The notes below the pieces were generated by a model, which was not told the DNA's origin, did not search any database, and saw only the letters and a list, made by a program, of their open reading frames with translations. A stretch of DNA of 64,000 bases, taken from assembly GCF_000586555.1 (NCBI RefSeq), contig NZ_AZUC01000045.1:1-64000 (forward strand). The letters are read 5' to 3'. This document shows positions 26,844-36,311 of the stretch, one piece after another. Position 1 is the first letter of the stretch; each line of letters starts with the position of its first letter. Both the position numbers and the translations under genes were made by a program. This stretch comes from Sporosarcina sp. D27. Lineage in GTDB: Bacteria > Bacillota > Bacilli > Bacillales_A > Planococcaceae.

Positions 26844-28475
26844 ATGAATTACGAATCTAGCAGAATCGGCGAAGATATTGACCCTCGGTACGGCAGCTCT
26901 TTCATGGCAAAGAAAAATGCTGTCGCCACCCCTAACAAACTCGCCTCGATGGCAGCTAATCGAATCCTCAACAAAGGCGGGAATGCAATCGACGCCATGG
27001 TAACCGCCAACTCTGTACTTGGAGTTGTATTCCCCCACATGACGGGTGCAGGAGGAGATTCGTTCTGGCTCATCTATGATGCAAAAACAGGTAAAAGATA
27101 TTCTCTGAATGCTACAGGACATTCAGGTGAAGATGTGACTCTCGACAAGTTCAACAAAGAAGAAGGCATGGATATCCGAGGGCCAAAAGCTGTCACGACA
27201 GTACCCGGAGCCGTGAGTGGATGGATTGAAGCTCACGAACGATTTGGAAAGCTTACAATGAAAGAATGTCTGGAGCCCGCAATTGAATATGCAAATGAAG
27301 GCTTCCCCGTCGGGCGATCTCTTGCAAAATTCTCAGAAGTTGCACTAACTTTACTACGCACCTACCCATCCACCGCAAAAGTCTTTCTCAAACAAGGCGT
27401 TGCCCCTTACATGAAAGGCGATACGATGAAAAACCCTGACTTAGGGAAAACACTTGAGCTAATTGCAGAACACGGCATGGATGCTTTTTACAAAGGTGAG
27501 ATTGCAGATAAGGTAACTGACTTCCTACAACAGCATGGCGGCCTACTGAAAAAAGATGATTTTGCACGCCATCGGGCCACCTGGGAAGAGCCGATTGAAG
27601 TTCAATATGGCGATCGGATAGTCATTTCCCCCCCGCCTAACTCCGCAGGTATGGTGACCCTTCAAATTCTCGGGATGATGGATCATCTAGATATTACAAG
27701 CATGAAAGGTCATGAGGAACAGTTCATCGATGCATTTACCCGTGCAACAGCGTTCTCTTTCATGGATCGTGATGAATTCCTAGATGATCCTGATTTTAAT
27801 AAAGTTCCGACCGATGTACTCCTAAGCAAAGAGTACTTCAAGGAACGAGTGCAAAAAATGCATGATCCAGCTCTTGGACCTCCTGAAAATGGATATGCCA
27901 ATAAAGGAGATACAACCTTTAGTTGCGCAGTGGATGATGAAGGCAATGCTGTCGGTGTCATTCAAAGTCTGTATTGGGAATGGGGTTCTGGCGTTGTCGC
28001 AGAAGGAACTGGAATGATGCTTCAAAACCGAGGAAGCTATTTCTCACTCGACTCAAAAGCACGCAACAAATTAGAGCCTAACAAACGCCCTGCACATACT
28101 CTCACCTGTTCCATGGTCTTCCATGAGGATAAACCTGAACTCATCGTGGGAGCGATGGGTGGTGACGGTGAGCCACAGACACAGGCTTTAATCATTATGC
28201 GTTTATTGAACCAAGGATACTCCGTGCAAGAAGCAATCGATGCCCCAAGGTGGTTGCTCGGTCGGACATGGGGTGAAAACGTACGGGGCTTACGTCTAGA
28301 AGGACGTTATGATAAGCAAATCGCTGAAAAACTGAAAGACCTCGGTCACGTGAATGTCACCATGATCGAAAACTTCAGCGACCTGATGGGCCATGCCCAG
28401 GCAATCCGTATTTGGCCGGACCGGATTGAAGCAGGTGCTGACCCACGTGCGGGCGGACTAGCCATCGGGAATTGA
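26844..28475 (+). CDS. Gamma-glutamyltransferase-superfamily hydrolase, possible oxamate amidohydrolase
   Basis: The 543-residue Ntn-hydrolase precursor has GGT landmarks: VATPNKLASMAANRIL, GGNAIDAMVTANSVLGV, TGAGGDSFWLIYD, and near residue 360 the processing site GDTTFSCAVDDEGNAV, where Thr becomes the new N-terminus. A late GAMGGDGEPQTQ block lines the active site. Unlike secreted GGTs, it has no signal peptide. HpxW of Klebsiella, a GGT homologue, hydrolyses oxamate to oxalate; the oxalate decarboxylase 51 bp downstream fits that activity. Glutathione hydrolase or cephalosporin-acylase-like activity remains possible. Confidence 0.7.
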   Translation: MNYESSRIGEDIDPRYGSSFMAKKNAVATPNKLASMAANRILNKGGNAIDAMVTANSVLGVVFPHMTGAGGDSFWLIYDAKTGKRYSLNATGHSGEDVTLDKFNKEEGMDIRGPKAVTTVPGAVSGWIEAHERFGKLTMKECLEPAIEYANEGFPVGRSLAKFSEVALTLLRTYPSTAKVFLKQGVAPYMKGDTMKNPDLGKTLELIAEHGMDAFYKGEIADKVTDFLQQHGGLLKKDDFARHRATWEEPIEVQYGDRIVISPPPNSAGMVTLQILGMMDHLDITSMKGHEEQFIDAFTRATAFSFMDRDEFLDDPDFNKVPTDVLLSKEYFKERVQKMHDPALGPPENGYANKGDTTFSCAVDDEGNAVGVIQSLYWEWGSGVVAEGTGMMLQNRGSYFSLDSKARNKLEPNKRPAHTLTCSMVFHEDKPELIVGAMGGDGEPQTQALIIMRLLNQGYSVQEAIDAPRWLLGRTWGENVRGLRLEGRYDKQIAEKLKDLGHVNVTMIENFSDLMGHAQAIRIWPDRIEAGADPRAGGLAIGN

Positions 28476-28526
28476 TCGACATGAATGCATTACAACTAAA
28501 TCGAAAACTCGAAGGGAGATTTTACG

Positions 28527-29690
28527 ATGAACACTAAAACTGATAACGAGACACAAACAAACCCTCAACCTATTAAAAATGATAGAGGTGGTCACATTTG
28601 GGGCGCCAATAATCCTGAAATCGACCGTCAAAACCCGGATATTATAGTTCCCCCTGACACAGACAGCGGTACGATGCCTAACTTGAAATTCCCTTTTGCT
28701 CACTCCCATATGCGTGTCGAACATGGGGGTTGGTCCCGTGAGGTTACGGTACGTGAAATGCCTGCCTCCAAGACGATTGCAGGTGTTAACATGCACTTAG
28801 AGCCTGGCGGTGTCCGTGAATTACACTGGCACAAAGAAGCGGAATGGTCCTATATGATTAAAGGGAAGGCTCGTATTACGGCCATTTCACCCGATGGACG
28901 CGAATTCGTCGACGATGTAGAAGCCGGAGACTTATGGTATTTCCCTTCTGGCGTTCCTCATTCCATCAAAGGACTGAATGAGGGTGCTGAATTCATCCTC
29001 GCATTTGACGATGGTAGTTTCTCAGAGAACAGTACATTTTCAATTACAGACTGGTTTGCACACACTCCAAAAGACGTGCTTGCAGCAAACTTCGGAGTAT
29101 CCGAAGAGGAATTTGATAACATTCCAAGTGGTGAAGTTTATATGTATCAAGGTGCTGTGCCTGGCCCAATCGCTGAAGACTTGCCCCCAGACACAAACGA
29201 ATTTGTGGAATGTCCGTATAGCTTTAAGTTGATGGATGTCGAACCAGTTGAAACGAGTGGCGGTAAAGCTTGGATTGCAGATTCTAGCAACTTCAAAGCA
29301 TCTAAAACAATTGCTGCTGCTTTAGTAGAAGTAGAACCTGGTGGGATCCGGGAACTACACTGGCATCCGAACGAAGCAGAATGGCAATACTATCTTGAAG
29401 GACAGGGTCGCATGACTGTTTTCGCCTCTGGTGGCAAGGCTCGTACGTATGATTATCAAGCAGGAGACGTCGGTTACGTTCCGTTTGCAATGGGGCACTA
29501 TATCCAGAATACAGGTGACACACCTCTGCGTTTCTTGGAAATGTTCCGCAGCGACCATTTTGCAGACGTGTCCCTCAACCAGTGGATGTCACAAACACCT
29601 CCAGAACTCCTTAAAGAACACTTGCCGCTTAGTAATGAATTCATGAAAAATGCATTGCATAGCGACAAACGCCCCAATGTTAAATATTAA
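28527..29690 (+). CDS. oxdC: Oxalate decarboxylase (bicupin)
   Basis: The 387-residue protein holds two cupin domains. Each has a manganese site: [17 protein letters not shown] with later GVPHSIKG, and [18 protein letters not shown] with later AMGHYIQN. The lid between strands reads SFSENSTF, matching the SENST loop whose glutamate makes the B. subtilis enzyme a decarboxylase rather than an oxidase. It converts oxalate to formate and CO2. No signal peptide is present. It is the last gene of the permease-hydrolase-oxdC set, 51 bp after the hydrolase, with AAGGGAG as ribosome site. Confidence 0.93.
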   Translation: MNTKTDNETQTNPQPIKNDRGGHIWGANNPEIDRQNPDIIVPPDTDSGTMPNLKFPFAHSHMRVEHGGWSREVTVREMPASKTIAGVNMHLEPGGVRELHWHKEAEWSYMIKGKARITAISPDGREFVDDVEAGDLWYFPSGVPHSIKGLNEGAEFILAFDDGSFSENSTFSITDWFAHTPKDVLAANFGVSEEEFDNIPSGEVYMYQGAVPGPIAEDLPPDTNEFVECPYSFKLMDVEPVETSGGKAWIADSSNFKASKTIAAALVEVEPGGIRELHWHPNEAEWQYYLEGQGRMTVFASGGKARTYDYQAGDVGYVPFAMGHYIQNTGDTPLRFLEMFRSDHFADVSLNQWMSQTPPELLKEHLPLSNEFMKNALHSDKRPNVKY

Positions 29691-29704
29691 TAATGCACAT
29701 GAAA

Positions 29705-29736
29705 AAACCACAGCTCAATGGCTGTGGATTTTTTCG
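29705..29736. terminator. Terminator between oxdC and the RND gene
   Basis: The stem CCACAGC/GCTGTGG with a five-base loop is flanked by AAAAAA and TTTTTT, so it can work in both directions. Confidence 0.8.
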
Positions 29737-29741
29737 TTCTA

Positions 29742-32700
29742 TTATACGCGTTCTGCTTTACGTCCTATGAGTTTGTAATACACCAGATACAATGATGGAA
29801 TCATGACCAATGTAAACAAACTCGAGAAGGCAAGACCCGCGATAATTGTAATTGCAAGTGCTTCAAATAATGGGTCACCCGATACAGCTACTGGAATCAA
29901 TGCAACAATTGACGTCAGTGATGTTAAAATGATTGGTTTGATACGTGCGTAGCCTGACTCCACAATGGCTTCAATGACATCCATATTGCCTAGGAGACGA
30001 CGGGCTTCCACAAAGTCGATTAACACTACTGCGTTCCTTACTACAATACCCGTCAACGAGACAATCCCCATGACACCAAGGAAGCTGAGAGGCGTCTGTG
30101 TGATGAACAATCCTAGAATCGCACCAGAAATACCTAGATACACCGCGAATAGCACGAGGAATGGTAAACTGAACGACTTAAATTGGAACGCAATGACCAA
30201 GTATACAAGTAGCAAGACGACTAAGAATAGAATTCCGATTTCAGCAAAGAATGCTTGCTGATCCGAATTCTCCCCACCCGTTGAAATTGTATAGCCTTCA
30301 GGTAGACCTTTCTTTTCTGCTTCAGCAGCATCTAACATGTCATCTTTAAATCCATCAGCATCGCCATACGCTTTTAACGTAATCGCGCGCTCTCCTTTTT
30401 CATGAGGAACTTGCGCGAGTAACGAGGTCTTTTCTGAAGTGAGCAATTCATCCAATGGGATGAGTTTCGGTGGACCTTGAGTCGTCATGGAAGGCACGGC
30501 GCTATCTGAGAGGTCTACAGGTTCCCCCTCATTCACTCCTTTTTCCTTCAACACGACTTGCTTTGAAATATCCCCTTCATACAACTTGAACAAAGGGACG
30601 CCTTGCGTTAACAACTGTAATTGGTTCGTTACTAAACTTAAGGAAATCCCATTATCCTCAAGTGCTTGTCGATTCGGAACATATTGGACAGCTGGAACAG
30701 GTTCTCCTAGGTTATCCGTTACAATGTCTGCGCCCTTTTCAAGTAAACGTTTTTTCAAATCATCGCGCAGTTGTGAGAGTTGGTCGATATCATCACCTTT
30801 AATCGTAACAGTTACAGGTGCTCCGACAGGCGGTCCTTGGACAATTGTATCGAGGAAGATTTCCGCATCGCTGTAACGCTTCCGCAATTCCGGTTCCCAT
30901 TTGTCGATGAATTCAGATGCGCTCATATTGTCTTTTTTAATACGGAACACCGCTTGCCCTGTGTTTTCCCCCGTGTTATCCATTGAGGAAGCAAACAGAT
31001 TTGGTAAACCGCTACCTGTGAAAATAGCAGTTTCTTTTACGTTTTCATCTTCATCTGAAACTTCGTCAATGATCTTTTGGATTTCGTTATTGGTTTCATC
31101 TATTGTCGTCCCTGCTGCGAGTCGGACGTTCATTGTCACTTCTTCTTTGTCAGCAGCCGGGAAGAATTCGAACGGTGTGAGCAGTGCTAAGAATAGCAGT
31201 CCTGTCGCGATGACCAACCCGCCTATTCCAACAAGTAACGGTCGCTTCAAAACGATGCGCAATACTTTTTCAGAATAAAATACGGCAATTTTCTCCAAAG
31301 GTTTACCTAAGAATCCGGGAGTATCTGAGATTTTTTTATTGCGTCTTTTCGTTTTGATGAATTGAAGCATCGGAACGAGCGTAACCGAAAATACAGTCGA
31401 AGCAATAATTGTTGTGATTAAGATACTAGGGAGGGCTTTGATAAATGCGCCATTTCCTCCAGATAGTAATAGTAACGGTGAAAACGTCACAACAATCGCT
31501 AAACTGGAAGAGATAATAGATGTATAGACTTCTTTGACACCATTTACAGCACCATCCAGAGGTGAATCCCCAAGTTTATATCGCCGCTGGATATTGTCAT
31601 TCACGACGATACTATCATCGACGAGAATCCCGATTGCGATTATGAGCCCGATGACTGATATCTGGTTCAAGTCGACTCCCATGTATGGTATTGGGATGAG
31701 GCCAACGAGGACAGAAGCAAGAACGGTCAATGCAACTGCAAACGAACCGTACAATGTCAGTCCAGCTGTTGTCACAACTAGTACTGCAATGACTGCGATG
31801 AGTAGTGAAACATACAAACTATTGAAGATTGAGTTCACATTATCTGCTTGAGATTCATAGGTGTGAGCCGTTACTTCTTTAGGAAGGTCTTCAATATATC
31901 GATCCATTTTCTTTGCGATGGTCTTATCCATGGAAGGGATATCTTGCCCCGGCTGAAGAAAAATTGTATAAGAAATTGCAGATTGTCCGTCAAATGTGAC
32001 AATGTCTTTTGCTTCTTTTGCTACTTCTCCAATATCCGCTACTTTAGCCAACGGCACAGCAGCATCACCAATTTGTAATTGCTTTAGTTTTTCAATACCT
32101 TCATCTTGTTTTACTGTCAAAACTACACGCTCTTTACCGTCATCGTGTGTTCCAAGTGAGAGTGGCTGATTCGATTGTTGCAACACATTGAGTACATCAA
32201 ACGGTTGCAGTCGATTTTCCGCCATTTTTTCAGGGTCGAGTGTAATCATCAGTTGCTTTTCCTTAAACCCTTTGAGGGTTGTTCCAGCAACTCCTTCTAT
32301 AGACTGAATATCATCTGAAAGGCTTTCAAACGAGGTCTCTAAGCCTGCAAGAGCTTCTTCGTCTCCAGTAAACATATACGAAACGAGTGGAAATGCTAGG
32401 TCGAGTTTTTTCACTTCAGGTGTTTGAGCATTCTCTGGCAACTCACTAGCAGAGCGCTGCACTTCTTGTTGCAATTTACTGATTGTCTGATCCGAGTCAA
32501 TTCCGTCTTTCAACGATAATGTAATGATGGATGCAGAATTCGCTGAAACGGAATTCATCGTATCGATACCGTCTACTTTTTTAACCGCTCGCTCTAGTGG
32601 ATTCGTTATTGTCCTTTCTACTTCCGATGGTTCTGCCCCTGGAAGAACCGAAGATACCATTACAAGATCGACAGGGGTTTCAGGAATTTCACGTTTTGGG

Positions 32701-32786
32701 AGCGTTAAAAACGTATAAATACCAACTAGCATGAGGATGAAGATAAGAAAAATAAATAATTTACTCCGCTTTAATAGATAGACCAT
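29742..32786 (-). CDS. RND-family efflux permease (SwrC/YerP-like)
   Basis: The 1014-residue protein has the AcrB-type layout: one N-terminal helix (LFIFLIFILMLVGIYTF), a large extracytoplasmic loop, six helices, a second large loop and the C-terminal helices. GILVDDSIVVNDNIQRR is the conserved helix-4 region with the proton-relay Asp residues. In Bacillus, SwrC/YerP acts without an outer-membrane partner and exports surfactin or other lipophilic compounds. There is no adaptor gene beside it here. ATG 32786 (GGGAGGA six bases upstream) is preferred over an upstream in-frame start at 32861. Confidence 0.9.
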   Translation of the reverse strand: MVYLLKRSKLFIFLIFILMLVGIYTFLTLPKREIPETPVDLVMVSSVLPGAEPSEVERTITNPLERAVKKVDGIDTMNSVSANSASIITLSLKDGIDSDQTISKLQQEVQRSASELPENAQTPEVKKLDLAFPLVSYMFTGDEEALAGLETSFESLSDDIQSIEGVAGTTLKGFKEKQLMITLDPEKMAENRLQPFDVLNVLQQSNQPLSLGTHDDGKERVVLTVKQDEGIEKLKQLQIGDAAVPLAKVADIGEVAKEAKDIVTFDGQSAISYTIFLQPGQDIPSMDKTIAKKMDRYIEDLPKEVTAHTYESQADNVNSIFNSLYVSLLIAVIAVLVVTTAGLTLYGSFAVALTVLASVLVGLIPIPYMGVDLNQISVIGLIIAIGILVDDSIVVNDNIQRRYKLGDSPLDGAVNGVKEVYTSIISSSLAIVVTFSPLLLLSGGNGAFIKALPSILITTIIASTVFSVTLVPMLQFIKTKRRNKKISDTPGFLGKPLEKIAVFYSEKVLRIVLKRPLLVGIGGLVIATGLLFLALLTPFEFFPAADKEEVTMNVRLAAGTTIDETNNEIQKIIDEVSDEDENVKETAIFTGSGLPNLFASSMDNTGENTGQAVFRIKKDNMSASEFIDKWEPELRKRYSDAEIFLDTIVQGPPVGAPVTVTIKGDDIDQLSQLRDDLKKRLLEKGADIVTDNLGEPVPAVQYVPNRQALEDNGISLSLVTNQLQLLTQGVPLFKLYEGDISKQVVLKEKGVNEGEPVDLSDSAVPSMTTQGPPKLIPLDELLTSEKTSLLAQVPHEKGERAITLKAYGDADGFKDDMLDAAEAEKKGLPEGYTISTGGENSDQQAFFAEIGILFLVVLLLVYLVIAFQFKSFSLPFLVLFAVYLGISGAILGLFITQTPLSFLGVMGIVSLTGIVVRNAVVLIDFVEARRLLGNMDVIEAIVESGYARIKPIILTSLTSIVALIPVAVSGDPLFEALAITIIAGLAFSSLFTLVMIPSLYLVYYKLIGRKAERV

Positions 32787-32906
32787 AAGTATCCTCCCTT
32801 TTTCTTTCTGATAGCACTTCCAACGCAATATTATCTCTATTCTATAGAATGTCACAGTCAACTACCAATCACAATTAAGAAACTCACAAAAATGCACAGT
32901 AATTGT

Positions 32907-32935
32907 TTGACAATTACTTTTGAATCTTGTACATT
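32907..32935 (+). promoter_or_regulatory. Predicted sigma-A promoter of guaC
   Basis: A consensus TTGACA (32907-32912) and TACATT (32930-32935) are spaced by 17 bp, 64 bp before the start codon. Confidence 0.7.
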
Positions 32936-32939
32936 ACAT

Positions 32940-32984
32940 AAGGACGAACAATTACATCTCGTCCCAAACAAATTATTCGCTTTT
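32940..32984. promoter_or_regulatory. Candidate pair of inverted PurR boxes
   Basis: CGAACAAT at 32945-32952 and the inverted ATTATTCG at 32972-32979 (CGAATAAT on the minus strand, preceded by AAAAG) resemble the Bacillus PurBox AWWWCCGAACWWT. They face each other about 19 bp apart, downstream of the -10 box. The spacing is slightly longer than I recall for known pairs. guaC belongs to the PurR regulon in B. subtilis. Confidence 0.5.
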
Positions 32985-32998
32985 AGGAGTGTTCAATA

Positions 32999-33982
32999 AT
33001 GGATGTAGTATTCGATTATGAAGATATTCAACTAATTCCCGCAAAATGTATCGTTGACAGCCGATCTGAGTGTGATACTTCTGTCAAACTGGGAAAGCAT
33101 ACGTTCCGCTTACCCGTTGTCCCTGCCAATATGCAAACAATCATTGACGAAAAAATTGCTATTCAACTCGCTGAAGGCGGTTACTTCTATATTATGCACC
33201 GCTTTGACCCTGCATCACGCCCTGCATTCATCCGTGACATGCACAGTCGTGGACTGATTGCTTCGATTAGTGTCGGAGTTAAAGAAGATGAGTATGGGTT
33301 TGTAGAACAGCTCGCTCAAAATGGACTTGTTCCAGATTATATTACAATTGATATCGCACACGGTCATTCAAATGCCGTGATCCGTATGATTCAACATATT
33401 AAAAACCATTTGCCAGAGAGTTTCGTTATTGCAGGTAACGTCGGAACACCAGAAGCCGTTCGTGAACTCGAAAACGCTGGCGCTGATGCAACGAAGGTCG
33501 GAATTGGACCTGGTAAAGTATGTATCACGAAAATTAAAACTGGTTTCGGTACTGGTGGCTGGCAGCTCGCAGCACTTCGCTGGTGTGCAAAAGCTGCATC
33601 GAAGCCAATTATCGCAGATGGCGGAATCCGTACTCACGGCGACATCGCTAAATCTGTACGTTTTGGCGCAAGCATGGTGATGATCGGTTCACTATTTGCC
33701 GGTCACGAAGAGTCTCCTGGTCAGACAGTGGAACGAGACGGCGAACAGTATAAAGAATACTTCGGTTCGGCTTCAGAGTTCCAAAAGGGTGAGAAGAAAA
33801 ATGTTGAAGGTAAGAAGATGTACGTCGAGTACAAAGGACCTCTTCAAGATACATTAACTGAAATGGAACAAGACTTGCAGTCATCTATTTCTTATGCAGG
33901 TGGTAAAAAGTTGGATGCAATTCGTACAGTGGATTATGCAATTGTGAAGAACTCTATTTTCAATGGAGATAAAGTTTATTAA
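32999..33982 (+). CDS. guaC: GMP reductase
   Basis: The 327-residue TIM barrel has the IMPDH/GMPR active loop, [17 protein letters not shown], with the catalytic cysteine near 174. The substrate-site block [20 protein letters not shown] follows. It lacks the CBS insert of IMP dehydrogenase and matches the short Firmicute GuaC (YumD) type. It reduces GMP to IMP with NADPH for purine interconversion. It starts at ATG behind AGGAGTG and is monocistronic. Confidence 0.95.
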   Translation: MDVVFDYEDIQLIPAKCIVDSRSECDTSVKLGKHTFRLPVVPANMQTIIDEKIAIQLAEGGYFYIMHRFDPASRPAFIRDMHSRGLIASISVGVKEDEYGFVEQLAQNGLVPDYITIDIAHGHSNAVIRMIQHIKNHLPESFVIAGNVGTPEAVRELENAGADATKVGIGPGKVCITKIKTGFGTGGWQLAALRWCAKAASKPIIADGGIRTHGDIAKSVRFGASMVMIGSLFAGHEESPGQTVERDGEQYKEYFGSASEFQKGEKKNVEGKKMYVEYKGPLQDTLTEMEQDLQSSISYAGGKKLDAIRTVDYAIVKNSIFNGDKVY

Positions 33983-34003
33983 TTCCTAATTTAACTAACT
34001 GAT

Positions 34004-34040
34004 AAAACCGAAGTCCCTGTAATGGGATTTCGGTTTTATT
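34004..34040. terminator. Terminator between guaC and the Yip1-like gene
   Basis: The stem AAAACCGAAGTCCC/GGGATTTCGGTTTT (one G-U pair) with a five-base loop is shared by convergent genes. Confidence 0.8.
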
Positions 34041-34044
34041 AAGG

Positions 34045-34683
34045 TTATAAAGAAAATATCGAAATAATCATGATTCCTATCGTTAGTGAGATGACTATAG
34101 CTGCGATCAACCCAATTACAAACACAACGAGAAGTACTCCGAGGCCACGCCACGCTGAGAAACCATGGACGATGCCGATTCCTTTACATGAGATGACTAT
34201 GCTATAAATCCCTAATGCAAATGTCAGGAACATAGAAATCAAGTACACACCCATTGGTAAGTTCGTAATCGCAAACGTTTCCGCAGGGGGCGCTTCGAAT
34301 GCTAATTTACCATATCCTAAGATAACTAAGTAGTTGACAGGGGCTAGCCAGATAGATGGTAGGGTCGCACCTGGCGCTACGTGAAGCATTTCAGAGAATG
34401 TGCCAGTTCCGCCGAACAACCCCTTCCCAATCCACTGATAAAGTGCTGCACCAATCACCCATGATATGAGTGCACCCACAAATGTTAGTAAAATGAACAG
34501 CGGAATGAGTGCACCCAGTGGTAAAGCGCTGAATAATCCTGAGGTTCCCGCTTGATAACCTCCTGACGCAAGTGCAGCAATGGCGAAAATCAGAATGGCA
34601 TAGCCAATGGTTGTTTCATTCTTCAAATACTGCAAGGTGGCAGTCGGTCTGCTCCAAATAGTAAGCAATGGTTTTAAATTCAT
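34045..34683 (-). CDS. Yip1-domain membrane protein
   Basis: From ATG 34683 (AAAGGAGGA six bases upstream) the product is 212 residues. The N-terminus NLKPLLTIWSRPTATLQYL is the entry segment typical of bacterial Yip1 proteins. Five hydrophobic helices follow, with a PGATLPSIWLAPVNYLVI loop in the middle. The family's role in bacteria is not established. The open frame continues to 34833 without a start signal. It is divergent from the hydrolase at 34760. Confidence 0.75.
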   Translation of the reverse strand: MNLKPLLTIWSRPTATLQYLKNETTIGYAILIFAIAALASGGYQAGTSGLFSALPLGALIPLFILLTFVGALISWVIGAALYQWIGKGLFGGTGTFSEMLHVAPGATLPSIWLAPVNYLVILGYGKLAFEAPPAETFAITNLPMGVYLISMFLTFALGIYSIVISCKGIGIVHGFSAWRGLGVLLVVFVIGLIAAIVISLTIGIMIISIFSL

Positions 34684-34759
34684 GAATCGTCCTCCTTTGA
34701 ACTTGTCACTCCCCTCGGATCGAAAAGATGGTACACTGACTTTTAGGGGGTGACATTTT

Positions 34760-35713
34760 TTGAAAAGAAAAATTTTAATTACACTTAGTACACTCGTTGT
34801 CATACTGCTTGTTGCACTCGTTTTTGCTGGCAATTACTTTTATAACCAAGGGATAAAGCGCGGTACTGAAGTAAAACTTCACAGTGAATCTGAAGCCGTA
34901 AATGATATCGCCAGTGATACGGACCAAGCGTTGCTTAAGGAAGCTAAAATCTGGTATGCCGAGCAACCAAAAAACACCATTACCATGCAATCCTACGATA
35001 ACTTAAAGCTGAAAGCTCAATTTATCAACAACAATAAAAACAATGCACACAAAGCAGTCATTCTTGCCCACGGTTTCCGCAATACTGGAGAAGACATGGG
35101 AAAATACGCAAAGTTCTACTACGACCAAGGATTTGATGTCCTGCTCCCTGACGCACGCGGTCATGGAGATAGTGAAGGCGATTATATCGGCTATGGTTGG
35201 CACGAACGCCTCGATTACAAGGACTGGATTAAATACCTCATTCAACAGCATGACGCTGAACAAATCATTTTGCAAGGGAATTCCATGGGCGCTGCAACTG
35301 TTTTAATGACAAGTGGTGAACAATTGCCGAAGCAAGTGAAAGGAATTGTTGCAGACAGTTCATATAGTACGGTTAAAAAGGAACTGGCGCACCAGTTGAA
35401 GTCCATCTATGGATTACCAGCATTCCCATTGCTAGAAGTTACGAGTGTCGTCTCTAATATCCGGGCAGGATATACGCTTCAAGAAGCATCCGCGGTGGAC
35501 CAAGTAAAGAAGAATAAAGTACCCTTGCTTCTAATTCATGGCGATGCAGATGACTTAGTTCCTACCGAAATGGCGACTGAATTGTACGAGGCAGCCAGTG
35601 GAGATAATGAGTTATGGATTGTTCCAGACGCAGGACATACGAAAGCGTTTGACAATATCACAGGTGAGTACGAAGAAAAGCTATCTCAATTTCTTGAAAA
35701 AGTACTTGATTGA
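34760..35713 (+). CDS. Membrane-anchored alpha/beta-hydrolase
   Basis: The 317-residue protein starts at TTG behind GGGGGTGA. One hydrophobic helix (about 5-25) anchors it, with the enzyme outside. The catalytic serine lies in LQGNSMGAATV (GxSxG), the acid in LIHGDADDLVP and the histidine in DAGHTKAF. The HGFRNTGEDMG loop would form the oxyanion hole. The family is the YqkD-like serine aminopeptidase/hydrolase group; the natural substrate is not known. Confidence 0.85.
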   Translation: MKRKILITLSTLVVILLVALVFAGNYFYNQGIKRGTEVKLHSESEAVNDIASDTDQALLKEAKIWYAEQPKNTITMQSYDNLKLKAQFINNNKNNAHKAVILAHGFRNTGEDMGKYAKFYYDQGFDVLLPDARGHGDSEGDYIGYGWHERLDYKDWIKYLIQQHDAEQIILQGNSMGAATVLMTSGEQLPKQVKGIVADSSYSTVKKELAHQLKSIYGLPAFPLLEVTSVVSNIRAGYTLQEASAVDQVKKNKVPLLLIHGDADDLVPTEMATELYEAASGDNELWIVPDAGHTKAFDNITGEYEEKLSQFLEKVLD

Positions 35714-35719
35714 ATACCA

Positions 35720-35750
35720 GATCGCTCTCCCTATCAGGAGAGCGTTTTTT
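35720..35750 (+). terminator. Intrinsic terminator after the hydrolase gene
   Basis: The stem CGCTCTCC/GGAGAGCG with a six-base loop is followed by TTTTTT. Confidence 0.85.
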
Positions 35751-35919
35751 CATATGAGATTTTATTGTATACCTTCTCTTACGATAGTATGACGGAAAAG
35801 TTTCATTGCTGGATGGCAAGCGTACTTTTCTTTCCTTGCTGTTAAGGGTACGTTACTGAGAAGGAAAGAATTACAGAGTTGTACACTGCGAAAGACTTTT
35901 GGAAGGGTATGAAACAAGG

Positions 35920-35957
35920 ATACTTTTAGTATGTTTTCCCCATACTAGTCTAAAAGC
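35920..35957. promoter_or_regulatory. Imperfect palindrome before a truncated reading frame
   Basis: TTTTAGTATG and CATACTA (then GTCTAAAA) form an inverted repeat with a seven-base centre, ending shortly before AGCGAGGTGACGTG and the ATG at 35969. It could be an operator or the remains of one. Nothing else is recognisable in 35751-35920. Confidence 0.35.
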
Positions 35958-35968
35958 GAGGTGACGTG

Positions 35969-36079
35969 ATGGACTGGCATTTATTGTGGAAAGCCATGCT
36001 TGTAGTACTTCAGGTTTTATTAGCATTCTCTCTGGGTTATGAGCGTTCTTCAGGCTTTATGAGCACTTTCCCTGGGGTA
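35969..36079 (+). pseudogene. Start of a gene interrupted by repeat array 2
   Basis: An ATG at 35969 has GAGGTG seven to eight bases upstream. The first 22 or so codons read MDWHLLWKAMLVVLQVLLAF, a membrane-helix-like start. From 36037 the frame runs into the 20-bp repeat units and stops within two units, giving about 36 codons. I interpret it as the 5' end of a lost membrane-protein gene. It could also be a genuine short membrane peptide. Confidence 0.45.
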
Positions 36080-36216
36080 TGAGCGCTTTTCTGGTTTTAT
36101 GAGCACTTTCAATGATTTATGATCACTTTTCTAGCTTTATGAGCACTTTCAATGATTTATGATCACTTTTCTAGCTTTATGAGCACTTTTCTGGTTTTAT
36201 GAGCATCCCTTCCAAA
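36037..36216. repeat. 20-bp tandem array 2 (9 units)
   Basis: Nine consecutive 20-bp units begin TTATGAGC or TTATGATC (one begins GTATGAGC). Two unit types (ending CAATGAT and CTAGCT) alternate at 36097-36176. Spacing is exact throughout. The array lies between convergent genes. Confidence 0.9.
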
Positions 36217-36311
36217 AGCTCCCTCTATAAAGACACCTACAATCCCAAATTTAATTCCCTCTCAATATTTAACCGCAATTGAAACGGTGTGAATGTCACT
36301 CTGTATTACTT

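Noticed and set aside
35771..35920. Riboswitch in the gap after the hydrolase gene
   Set aside because: Inverted repeats (TTTCCTT/AAGGAAA) are present, but I find no M-box, yybP-ykoY or other known conserved core.
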